Below are positions 7,495 to 15,037 of a stretch of 36,815 bases of DNA, piece after piece. The notes beneath the pieces are model-generated. The model was given only the letters and a program-made list of their open reading frames with translations, had not been told where the DNA came from and did not search any database. The stretch comes from an uncultured Lachnospiraceae bacterium (GTDB taxonomy: Bacteria; Bacillota; Clostridia; Lachnospirales; Lachnospiraceae): the NCBI GenBank assembly GCA_910585765.1, contig CAJUES010000036.1, positions 1 through 36,815 of the forward strand, given 5' to 3'. The position numbers were made by a program, and so were the translations under genes. Each line of letters opens with the position of its first letter. The first letter of the stretch is position 1.

Positions 7495-9153
7495 ATGGCA
7501 AAAAGAGGACAGAATTTTGGGAAAGTTCTTTTTGCGGGGATGTTGCTTACACTGACTGTTGCACTGGGCGGATGCTCAGGTGATAAGGCGGCTGGAGACT
7601 CTACACAGATTGCAGACACGTCTGCCGCAAACAGCAGTGAGGTGGCTACCGCGACAAACACGGAGACAGATGCTTCATCGGAGGAGACGAACGAGACAGG
7701 TGAGGCGAAGGACACGGAGAATGGCGGATCGCACATCACCATAGGTATTCCACAGGATTTGGACAGTCTGGTACCGAGCCTGTCACAGGGCGCGGGCACA
7801 CAGGAAATCCTCTACAATATCTACGAGGGGTTGTATAAGCCGGACAGCGAGGGCAATCTGGTTCCTGCAGTGGCGAGTGATTACACAATGTCAGAGGACG
7901 GACTTGTGTATACATTCACTTTGAGAGATGGGATAAAGTTTCACAACGGAAACCCTGTCACTGTGGAGGACGTGAAGTATTCGATTGAAACCTGCGCCGG
8001 TCTTAATGGGGGAGAACCTGTTATATCGGCGTTTTCTAATATCGAGAGCGTGGAGGCGCCGGACGATAAGACGGTCGTGATCACATTAAAAGAATCGAGC
8101 AGTCCGTTCATGGCGATCCTCTCCACAGTTGAGGCGGCGATCGTGCCGGCGGACGCGCCGGATCTCCAGACAGATCCGGTGGGAACCGGGCCGTACAGGT
8201 TTGTGTCGCGCTCCCTGCAGGAGAATGTAGTGCTCGAGCGCTTTGACGATTACTGGGGAGAGCCGGCGCACATCAAGGATATCACCTTGAAGGTGCTTGC
8301 GGACTCGGATTCGATCGTCATGAACCTCGAGGGCGGTGCAGTCGACCTTGTCGCGAGGGTTTCCACAGCGCAGGCTGCGGAGCTTGGCGATGATTTCGAG
8401 GTGCTCGAGGGAACGATGAACCTGGTGCAGGCTATGTATCTGAACAATGCAGTGGCGCCTTTTGACAACGAGAAGGTCCGCCAGGCACTTTGCTATGCGG
8501 TCAATAAGCAGGAGATCCTCGATTTCGTGTCGGAGGGAAAGGGAACCCCCGTGGGGAGCAGTATGTTCCCGGCGTTTGGCAAATATTACGTCGAGGAGCT
8601 CAACGATATCTACACGACGGATATCGACAAGGCAAAGGCGCTGTTGGCGGATGCTGGATATGCGGATGGATTCAGTTTTACGATGAAGGTGCCGTCCAAC
8701 TATCAGCAGCATGTTGACACTGCACAGGTGGTCGCAGAGCAGTTAAAGCAGATCAACGTCACGGCGAATATCGAGCTGATCGAGTGGGAGACATGGCTGA
8801 GCGATGTGTACCAGGGGCGCGATTTCGAGGCGACGCTCGTCGGTGTGGATGCCTCGACACTGACTGCGGGCGCGATGCTGAGCCGCTTCCGCTCTGATGC
8901 GCACAACAATTTTATAAATTTCAACAATGAGGAGTACGATGCCGCCTATGAGGAAGCGCTCGCTGCGGAGGCAGTGATGGACGACGACAAGGCAACGGAG
9001 GCTTACAAGAAGTGTGAGACGATCCTTGCCGAGACGGCTGCAAATGTCTATATCCAGGATATGTGCGAGCTGGTGGCAGTCAGAAAGGGCTACACGGGCT
9101 ACACGTTCTATCCTCTGTATATCCAGGATTTTTCGAAGCTGGATGTGCAGTGA
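7495..9153 (+). CDS. ABC transporter substrate-binding lipoprotein, peptide/nickel family (SBP_bac_5)
   Basis: A 552-residue lipoprotein. It begins with a basic signal peptide ending in the lipobox ALGGC (C27), then a Ser/Thr/Glu-rich linker to about residue 80. The SBP family 5 core follows, with ITIGIPQDLDSLVPSL, YEGLYKPDSEGNLVPAVAS, the family hallmark YTFTLRDGIKFHNGNPVTVEDV and a later DPVGTGPYRF. Family 5 proteins bind di/oligopeptides, nickel, heme or sugars; the ligand here cannot be told. GGAGT lies about 9 nt before ATG 7495. Two permease genes follow at once. Its ATPases are not adjacent; the only candidates in the window are at 29293 and 30576. Confidence 0.92.
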   Translation: MAKRGQNFGKVLFAGMLLTLTVALGGCSGDKAAGDSTQIADTSAANSSEVATATNTETDASSEETNETGEAKDTENGGSHITIGIPQDLDSLVPSLSQGAGTQEILYNIYEGLYKPDSEGNLVPAVASDYTMSEDGLVYTFTLRDGIKFHNGNPVTVEDVKYSIETCAGLNGGEPVISAFSNIESVEAPDDKTVVITLKESSSPFMAILSTVEAAIVPADAPDLQTDPVGTGPYRFVSRSLQENVVLERFDDYWGEPAHIKDITLKVLADSDSIVMNLEGGAVDLVARVSTAQAAELGDDFEVLEGTMNLVQAMYLNNAVAPFDNEKVRQALCYAVNKQEILDFVSEGKGTPVGSSMFPAFGKYYVEELNDIYTTDIDKAKALLADAGYADGFSFTMKVPSNYQQHVDTAQVVAEQLKQINVTANIELIEWETWLSDVYQGRDFEATLVGVDASTLTAGAMLSRFRSDAHNNFINFNNEEYDAAYEEALAAEAVMDDDKATEAYKKCETILAETAANVYIQDMCELVAVRKGYTGYTFYPLYIQDFSKLDVQ

Positions 9154-9249
9154 TCCAATAGTTTAGATTGATCTGACAGTTCAGTACGGACAGAGATAGC
9201 GTTCATAAAATAGAAAGCAAAAGGTATAGGAATAAAAGGAGACGGGGAT

Positions 9250-10194
9250 ATGAGATACATTGGTAAAAAGCTTGCCGCAATGATGATCACGCTTTTGTGT
9301 ATCTCGTTCCTCGTCTATCTTGCTTTTGACCTGATACCGGGAGATGCGGCGCTCGCCGCGCTCGGCACGGACGCCACACCGGAGAGCCTCGCGGCGCTGC
9401 GGGAACAGCTGGGGCTGAACAGGCCGTTCCTCCAGAGATATCTGGAATGGCTGGTGCACTTTATCGGCGGTGATTTCGGCACGTCATACAAGTATCATAT
9501 GCCTGTTGCGGACATGATCGTGTCCAAGCTGCCGATCACGGTCATCATGGCAGTCATTTCTTTTTTGATCATGGCAGCAGTCTCGCTGCCGATCGGGATC
9601 TACACAGCAAAACACAGCGGAAAGAGGGTCGACCGCATTGTCACGGCGGTCAACCAGATCGTGATGTCAGTGCCCCATTTTTTTATGGGAATACTGATCA
9701 CATACTTTTTTGGACTGATCTTAAAGTTTTTCACACCCGGGGGATTTGTGTCCTATGAGACGGATTTTCTGGGATTTCTCGCGTATATTATTTTTCCATG
9801 CGTCGCGATCGCGCTTCCAAAGATCGCAATGTCGGTAAAAATGCTGCGGAGCTCCTGCATCGAGGAGGCGAAAAAAGATTATGTGAGAACGGCTTACAGC
9901 AAGGGAAACAATACCAACAAGGTTTTATATAGACATGTGCTGCGCAATGCCATGATACCGGTGATCACCCTGTGGGGCATGACACTGGCGGACATGCTCG
10001 TGGGTAGTATTGTGATCGAGCAAGTGTTTAATATTCCGGGTATAGGGCGCATTCTCCTGACTTCCATATCCTACAGGGACTATCCTGTGGTGGAGGCGAT
10101 CATCGTGCTGATCGCATTTGTGGTGATCGCGACGAACTTCATTGTCGATGTGGTCTACCAGCTCGTCGATCCGCGCATCAGCGTGCAGGAATAG
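9250..10194 (+). CDS. ABC transporter permease, DppB/OppB type
   Basis: A 314-residue inner-membrane permease. The N terminus MRYIGKKLAAMMITLLCISF with FDLIPGDAA is characteristic of DppB/OppB proteins, followed by GLNRPFLQRYLEWL and the conserved region around HVLRNAMIPVITLWG (EAA loop), then GSIVIEQVFNIPGIGRIL. About six membrane spans are visible. GGAGACGGGGAT precedes ATG 9250. It would pair with the DppC-type protein encoded 11 bp downstream to form the pore for the lipoprotein at 7495. Confidence 0.93.
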   Translation: MRYIGKKLAAMMITLLCISFLVYLAFDLIPGDAALAALGTDATPESLAALREQLGLNRPFLQRYLEWLVHFIGGDFGTSYKYHMPVADMIVSKLPITVIMAVISFLIMAAVSLPIGIYTAKHSGKRVDRIVTAVNQIVMSVPHFFMGILITYFFGLILKFFTPGGFVSYETDFLGFLAYIIFPCVAIALPKIAMSVKMLRSSCIEEAKKDYVRTAYSKGNNTNKVLYRHVLRNAMIPVITLWGMTLADMLVGSIVIEQVFNIPGIGRILLTSISYRDYPVVEAIIVLIAFVVIATNFIVDVVYQLVDPRISVQE

Positions 10195-10205
10195 GGAGGT
10201 TTTTG

Positions 10206-11006
10206 ATGAAAAGAAGGAAGCAGTATTCTCCCAATCTCATACTGGGTTTTGTGATAACAGGTATCATGCTGCTGATGATACTGGTCGGATTCGTGTACAC
10301 GCCTTATGACATCACGAAGATGGACAGCACCGCGAAGCTGGCAGCGCCTTCGCTTGCGCACCCGATGGGGTGTGACAATTTCGGCAGGGATATCTTTTCG
10401 AGGGTGCTAAAGGGCATGGGCAACACGTTTGTGATCGCGGCGGCGACGGTGGCGATCGGGACGATGAGCGGTGTCGTCATCGGTGCATTTACCGGATATT
10501 TTGGCGGCTGGCTGGACGAGGTGCTGATGCGCGTCAACGATGTGGTGTTTGCGTTTCCGAGCATTTTGCTGGCGCTGGTGTTCGTCAGCCTCTTCGGAAC
10601 GGGCAAGTACAATGTCATCGCCGCGCTCGGCATCGCATTCATACCAAGCTTTGCCCGCATTGTCCGCGGGGAGTTCATCAAGTACCGCGAGATGGATTAT
10701 GTGAAGAGCGCAAGGCTTGCCGGCGTGCCAGAGCTTCGCATCATCTTTGTGCATATCCTGCCCAACACGATGCCGGTGCTGATGTCCTCGGTGATGATCG
10801 GCTTTAACAACGCGGTGCTTGCTGAAGCGGGGATGAGTTATCTGGGCATCGGCGTGCAGCCGCCTAGCGCGAGCCTTGGCAGCATGTTGTCTGAGTCGCA
10901 GACTTATCTTTTTTCTGCGCCGTGGTACGCGGTGTTTCCGGGGCTGATGATCATACTGATGGTGCTGGGGCTGTCGCTGCTGGCGGACAGGGGCAGACAG
11001 CAGTGA
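10206..11006 (+). CDS. ABC transporter permease, DppC/OppC type
   Basis: A 266-residue permease. ATG 10206 is chosen over TTG 10203 because AGGGAGGT at 10193-10200 gives normal spacing. Features: an N-terminal membrane span, HPMGCDNFGRDIFSRVLKGM (the OppC/DppC TDxxGRDxxSR-type motif with a Cys variant), an EAA-like loop (EFIKYREMDYVKSARLAGVP) and the C-terminal GMSYLGIGVQPPSASLGSML signature. It ends with TGA at 11004-11006, overlapping the first base of a possible ATG for the next reading frame. No ATPase follows, unusual for this operon class. Confidence 0.93.
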   Translation: MKRRKQYSPNLILGFVITGIMLLMILVGFVYTPYDITKMDSTAKLAAPSLAHPMGCDNFGRDIFSRVLKGMGNTFVIAAATVAIGTMSGVVIGAFTGYFGGWLDEVLMRVNDVVFAFPSILLALVFVSLFGTGKYNVIAALGIAFIPSFARIVRGEFIKYREMDYVKSARLAGVPELRIIFVHILPNTMPVLMSSVMIGFNNAVLAEAGMSYLGIGVQPPSASLGSMLSESQTYLFSAPWYAVFPGLMIILMVLGLSLLADRGRQQ

Positions 11007-11578
11007 TGGGAAGGATTATGAGGATAGCAGTCTGTGAAGATGAGAGCGTGGTCAGAGAGGATATCGTGAAGCTGATGCAAAAGTATCAGCCGGATGCCGA
11101 TGTCACCGCATTTGCATCGGGTGAGGAATTGCTGGAAGCGGGAATGCAATATGACATCGTATTCCTTGATATTCTGTTTGATGACAGGATGTCCGGCATA
11201 CAGACCGCCAGAAGCATCAGGGAAAAACAGGAAAATGATGAAAATCGAAAGAGCATCATCGTCTTCATAACCGGTTATCGGGAGTACATGGAGGAAGCGT
11301 TTGATGTCAACGCGTTTCATTATCTGCTCAAACCAGTCAGTGAGGACAGGTTTGCACAGGTATTAGACCGCGCGTGGAAAGAGCAGTCCGCTTATATTGA
11401 GAGTGCCAACAAGAAAGTCCTCGTCCATACGTCAGGCGGCGTGACGGAGGGCTATGGCAAGATGGAGCGCCTTGAGGCGGAGCTGGATGGGTATTTTTAC
11501 CGCTGTCACAGGTGCTGTCTCGTCAACATGGAGAAGATCTCCGCCTACAGCACAGACATCATACGCACTGGACGCTGA
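11006..11578 (+). pseudogene. LytTR-type response regulator with a damaged output domain
   Basis: From ATG 11006 (or 11018) the protein has a good receiver domain: CEDESVV acidic pocket, phospho-acceptor aspartate in IVFLDI (D55 from 11006), the conserved lysine in HYLLKPVSEDRF. The output domain is recognisably LytTR (KKVLVHTSGGV, then YGKMERLEAEL and YRCHRCCLVN) but its first strands seem missing after KEQSA. The end is cut short at IIRTGR, where the sequence runs into a histidine-kinase remnant in another frame. LytTR proteins normally need the whole roughly 100-residue domain to bind DNA. I read it as a regulator inactivated by deletion; a truncated protein could still be made. Confidence 0.6.
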
Positions 11579-12048
11579 GCCGCAGCGTGTGGTGCGCATT
11601 ATATTTTGTCAGCCAGATCCTCATCACCGGTCTGGCTGATATTGTCAAAATACCGCTGGCCGGCACGGTCGTGCGCATAGTCCTGCAGATTGCAGTCCTG
11701 CTTTTGATGCAGGCGTTTTTCTTTTATCCGGCAGAACAGCGGATCGACGCCTATGACATGGCGATCATTCTGAGCAATGCCCTTGAAAATGCGATAGCCG
11801 CCTGCGAAAAGGTGGATGGAACGAGGGAGATCTGCCTGCACGCCTATCGAAAAGGAAGTCTGTTTTTCATCGAGATCTGTAACGATTTCTCCGGCGGGAT
11901 CAACATCGACAGCAACACAGGACTTCCTGTCAGCACCAGGCAGGACACACAGTATCATGGGATCGGATTGTCCAACATCCTTCGATGTGCGAGAAAGTAA
12001 TTCCTGCTTGTTGTCATGCTGAATACAGACTTTTCACACCCAAAATAA
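11570..12048 (+). pseudogene. Remnant of a GHKL sensor histidine kinase (AgrC-like)
   Basis: Reading from about 11570 gives a membrane segment (WCALYFVSQILITGLADIV, then VLQIAVLLLMQAFFFYP) joined directly to an ATPase domain with the N box AIILSNALENAIAAC, a DFSGG-like segment and the G box YHGIGLSNILR. Missing are the N-terminal membrane spans, the dimerisation helices and the phospho-accepting histidine. TAA at 11998-12000 interrupts the frame; the same frame then resumes as VVMLNTDFSHPK to TAA 12046-12048, matching a typical kinase C-terminus. At least three deletions or lesions are needed. With the preceding response regulator it is the wreck of a two-component system. Confidence 0.65.
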
Positions 12049-12148
12049 AGTCGTTCGCGCTGTAATCGTTAAGAAAAGCTGTGCGCATGTCGATAAACAG
12101 AGCATATGAAGTGAGCTTTTGAAAGATGATAAGGGGAGGTAAGACTGT

Positions 12149-12640
12149 ATGATGTAAATTTGCGGCAGTTATAGAACTTACCGCGCCAATGCAGCGCGCT
12201 GCCTCAGGAAGGAGACAGGCAGGGGCGACGAGCAGGCATATTATGAAAAACTGTGCAGAAAATTCTCACAGATATCGAGCAACGCAGACGGCGGTGTGCT
12301 CACCAGCAGTGAAAATAAGATTGTCTGAAAGGGATGGCAGTTGATCCGAAGTTTGCTGAGCAGATTGAAAAGGATATCGCAGGCATACCGCAGGCGCACA
12401 GGCAGATGTATGCGCAGGCAAAAATGGACGGCATGGAAATACACGGTTTTGCAGTGTTCCGGCAGCGGCGCTACAAGGACGAACGGCAGTGGAAACGGCA
12501 GCGCAGCGGCTGGCATGAAAGCGGGAAACAGACAGTGGAACAGAACACACAGAGAAAAAGAGAAGTTTATCCAGGAAGCAGCCAGAAAGCGTACAGAGAA
12601 AAAAGAGGCAGAGGAACAGCTGCTGGACTTGAAGGCATAG
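12149..12640 (+). pseudogene. Broken DUF6033-like gene of unknown function
   Basis: GGGGAGGT (12133-12140) precedes ATG 12149, but TAA follows two codons later at 12155. The downstream sequence still reads SYRTYRANAARCLRKETGRG and YYEKLCRKFSQISSNADGG up to TGA 12326. It continues in another frame as MAVDPKFAEQIEKDIAGIPQ and MYAQAKMDGMEIHGFAVF, and near 12470 shifts once more to a charged tail (FIQEAARKRTEKKEAEEQLL) ending at 12640. This order resembles DUF6033-type hypothetical proteins of Lachnospiraceae; the assignment rests on memory of the family. One early stop and at least two frame changes mean no full product. Confidence 0.6.
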
Positions 12641-12680
12641 CATTTCTGGCAGTTCTTTAAGGAGAGAAGGAGTAAGTCGT

Positions 12681-13328
12681 ATGCAGGTTGACATAAACAA
12701 TAAGAACCCATTTCCGAAGATAATATTTGATATGAAGCCAGGTGAAATGAGAAAGGTTCTGTCGGACAAAATGCATTCGGGCGCGGCTGATGCGCAGGGG
12801 GCATTTCGCAGTGGCAGCGCGGCCGTTCCGTCAAAGGAAGAGAGGGCGGCGCTCGAGGAACGTTGGTCACATACAGTGATACATGGCACGATGGAGTTTT
12901 TTGAGGTATCGGGAAGCATGCTGAAAGGCAACTACGACTACAGTGATATCATCAACGCGAAAGGTTTAGCTTATGCAAAACTCTATGCTGAGATCCAGAA
13001 GCGGCATGCAGATCCGAATGTGAAATGGTACAAGTCTGTTGGCGGGGCGGAGCTGACCCTGGAGGAGGAGCTCGAGTGGCTCGACAACGAGTTTGAACAG
13101 CAGATCGCATGGGAAAAATCGTGTGCGAAATCCGCCGCCGAAATACAGAAATACTGCCGCGCAGAAATTCCCGAAGTGCCCTATGAGGAGATCGAGGGCA
13201 TCGAGGACGATCTCTACGAGGCGAGAAACCGCTACCTGGACTTGTATCACAAGGACAACACAAATCTGGTGCTGCAGAATTTTTGCTTTCACAGTGTGCG
13301 GTCATTCAGATGGCCGGTTCTGGAATAA
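12681..13328 (+). CDS. Hypothetical protein, charged and mostly helical
   Basis: I do not recognise this 215-residue protein. It has no signal peptide or membrane span. The N-terminal third holds FPKIIFDMKPGEMRKVLSDK; the middle reads WSHTVIHGTMEFFEVSGSML and YDYSDIINAKGLAYAKLYAE; residues about 125-190 are very rich in Glu and likely helical. GGAGAGAAGGAG precedes ATG 12681. The last 20 or so residues (FHSVRSFRWPVLE) differ in character and may reflect a frameshift, since the +1 frame stays open further. It sits 40 bp after the DUF6033-like pseudogene and 58 bp before another unknown gene, suggesting a former multigene unit. Confidence 0.6.
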   Translation: MQVDINNKNPFPKIIFDMKPGEMRKVLSDKMHSGAADAQGAFRSGSAAVPSKEERAALEERWSHTVIHGTMEFFEVSGSMLKGNYDYSDIINAKGLAYAKLYAEIQKRHADPNVKWYKSVGGAELTLEEELEWLDNEFEQQIAWEKSCAKSAAEIQKYCRAEIPEVPYEEIEGIEDDLYEARNRYLDLYHKDNTNLVLQNFCFHSVRSFRWPVLE

Positions 13329-13386
13329 GCGGCATAAAATATGGAGTATAATATACGGATTCACGGTTCCTTAGAAAGGGAGGATT

Positions 13387-14100
13387 ATGAAAATGACAGC
13401 AAACATAGCAGAAAGACACTCACAGATGCAGTGCGAAAAGTATGCCGTCGACGCAGACAGGCTTGCACAGAGGTTGCAGCAGAAAAAGGAGGATCAGCCG
13501 CCATCGGCCGACAGGAGCGGAAGAGATACCGTGGAAATTTCGGAAGATGCCCGCCAGGCGCTGGAGGCGCTGCGAAATCGGGATCACATAGAGATCGCGG
13601 GTACAGTCGAGCCGGACAGGTTCTGTATGGAACAGAAAGTCTTTGAGGAGTATGAGCAGGCAGTGATGGCGGAACAGAGGGAAAAAGTGACAAGCGGGAA
13701 CTTTGACCGCCACGTAGACAAGATGGTGTCCGCCTATCAGAAAATGAAAAAGGATATCGAGGAAAAGTACGCCGATGCGGACGAGGACAAAAAGCAGCAG
13801 CTCGAACTGTTGGATAAAGCCTATGAAAGCCACAGTAAACTGATGGCAAAACATACAGAAACGATGTATGATCTGACGGATTTCACCCCGCAGATCACAT
13901 ACCATTCCAGCAAACATGTCACAGAACAGCAGGTACAGACCAAGCCTGACAAACTGTCTCTCTCTGGCAGGTATGAGAAGGGAGCGATCCGGGATCATGC
14001 ATACAATACATTCATGACTGCCATCGGCAAAGGCGGTACAGCATCGCAGGGAAAGGAGGATCTGAACCGCATCTGGGATTATTATGCAGCATCGAGGTAA
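13387..14100 (+). CDS. Hypothetical protein with predicted coiled coil
   Basis: Not recognised. The 237-residue product (or 235 from ATG 13393, which gives better spacing to GGGAGG at 13379-13384) is soluble. It has a Gln/Lys-rich N-terminus, a DTVEISEDARQAL segment that recalls the D-x-V-x-I-S-x-x-A motif in DUF6033-like and FlgM-like proteins, a long charged helical stretch (about residues 85-160; KMKKDIEEKYADADEDKKQQ) likely to form a coiled coil, and a C-terminus ending in LNRIWDYYAASR. A strong terminator follows right after its stop, so it is the last gene of the unit. Confidence 0.65.
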   Translation: MKMTANIAERHSQMQCEKYAVDADRLAQRLQQKKEDQPPSADRSGRDTVEISEDARQALEALRNRDHIEIAGTVEPDRFCMEQKVFEEYEQAVMAEQREKVTSGNFDRHVDKMVSAYQKMKKDIEEKYADADEDKKQQLELLDKAYESHSKLMAKHTETMYDLTDFTPQITYHSSKHVTEQQVQTKPDKLSLSGRYEKGAIRDHAYNTFMTAIGKGGTASQGKEDLNRIWDYYAASR

Positions 14101-14108
14101 AACAGCGA

Positions 14109-14147
14109 AAAAACAGGAATGTCTCAAGAGAAGACATTCCTGTTTTT
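14109..14147. terminator. Bidirectional intrinsic terminator
   Basis: AAAAACAGGAATGTCT (14109-14124) pairs with AGACATTCCTGTTTTT (14132-14147) around a 7-nt loop. T runs follow the stem on both strands, so it can stop both the rightward gene ending at 14100 and the leftward unit ending at 14182. Confidence 0.9.
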
Positions 14148-14181
14148 TTACTGCACAGTTTCGTGAAAAAGAACTATGCCG

Positions 14182-15015
14182 CTACACCGTCACGGAGAAT
14201 CCGTCATACGCGGTCATAAATCCGCCAGCGGCTGCCAGCGCGGAGAGCTCGTCGTGCAGCGGGCAGCAGCCGTGTGAGAAGTGCGTGATGACAAAAGTGG
14301 TGGCGGCGTCCGCACATCCGGCTTGGAGCATCTGTTCGCGGATTGCAAAGCATCCTTCCTGATTCAGATGTCCTGTATATGCGCCGCCGGTGCCCATCGT
14401 GCAGTCGAGGCTCACCAGGTCAAAGTGCAGGGGGCGGATCGCATCCCATGTCTCGGGGCAGATCGAGCCAGTGTCGTTTCCGTAAAAGATCGTCTTGCCG
14501 CAGCTGTCTGACACCGCGTAGAGCAGGCAGTTTTCCCTGGGATCGTGCACTGCTTTCAGGGGCAGGATCTGGTAGTTTCCGGAAGGGAACGGCGAGAAGG
14601 CGTGCACCTCGGAAAAGCTGACAAAGTCCGCCAGTTGCTCGGGAGACTCGGTATGGATCAGAAGATCCTCGTACATCCGGCGGCATTTTTCATTGCCGAA
14701 CAGACGCAGCGCTTCGTGATCCTGGCCAAATGCATAAGGGGTCGAGCGCAGGATCAGATCCAGCGGGTGGAAGTGGTCACAGTGCGAGTGTGTCAAAAGG
14801 ACGGTTTTGACCAGATCCAGATTCAGATCATACTGCAGGGAATGGCAGAACGTATCGGGTCCATAGTCCATCAGCAGGTCGTCGTTGATGAGTACCTGCG
14901 GGCGGCTGCGGATATTCTTTCCCTTTTTGATGCGCGCAGCTTTACAGTTTTCGCATTGGCAGAAGGGGGCTGGCCACCCCTCCGCCGCTGCGGTTCCCAG
15001 ATATAAAAGTTTCAT
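14182..15015 (-). CDS. Metallo-beta-lactamase-fold hydrolase, PhnP-like
   Basis: A 277-residue cytoplasmic protein. The metal motif HSHCDH (H76, H78, D80, H81) is followed by further likely ligands H157, D204 (SLDCT) and H245/H248 (THFSHG), the full set for a two-metal MBL phosphodiesterase-type site. Near the N-terminus the Cys cluster FCQCENC (C19, C21, C24) matches PhnP-like enzymes, where it binds a structural metal. The family includes cyclic-phosphate phosphodiesterases; the true substrate is unknown. AAAGGAG stands 8 nt before ATG. It follows the GH94 gene by 22 bp and must share its transcript, so a role in handling a sugar phosphate or a phosphate-bearing glucan is plausible but inferred. 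Confidence 0.8.
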   Translation of the reverse strand: MKLLYLGTAAAEGWPAPFCQCENCKAARIKKGKNIRSRPQVLINDDLLMDYGPDTFCHSLQYDLNLDLVKTVLLTHSHCDHFHPLDLILRSTPYAFGQDHEALRLFGNEKCRRMYEDLLIHTESPEQLADFVSFSEVHAFSPFPSGNYQILPLKAVHDPRENCLLYAVSDSCGKTIFYGNDTGSICPETWDAIRPLHFDLVSLDCTMGTGGAYTGHLNQEGCFAIREQMLQAGCADAATTFVITHFSHGCCPLHDELSALAAAGGFMTAYDGFSVTV

Positions 15016-15037
15016 GAGCAGATCTCCTTTCGCGATG

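Noticed and set aside
11599..11958. Minus-strand frame opposite the kinase remnant
   Set aside because: The plus strand has recognisable GHKL ATPase motifs; the antisense frame has none.
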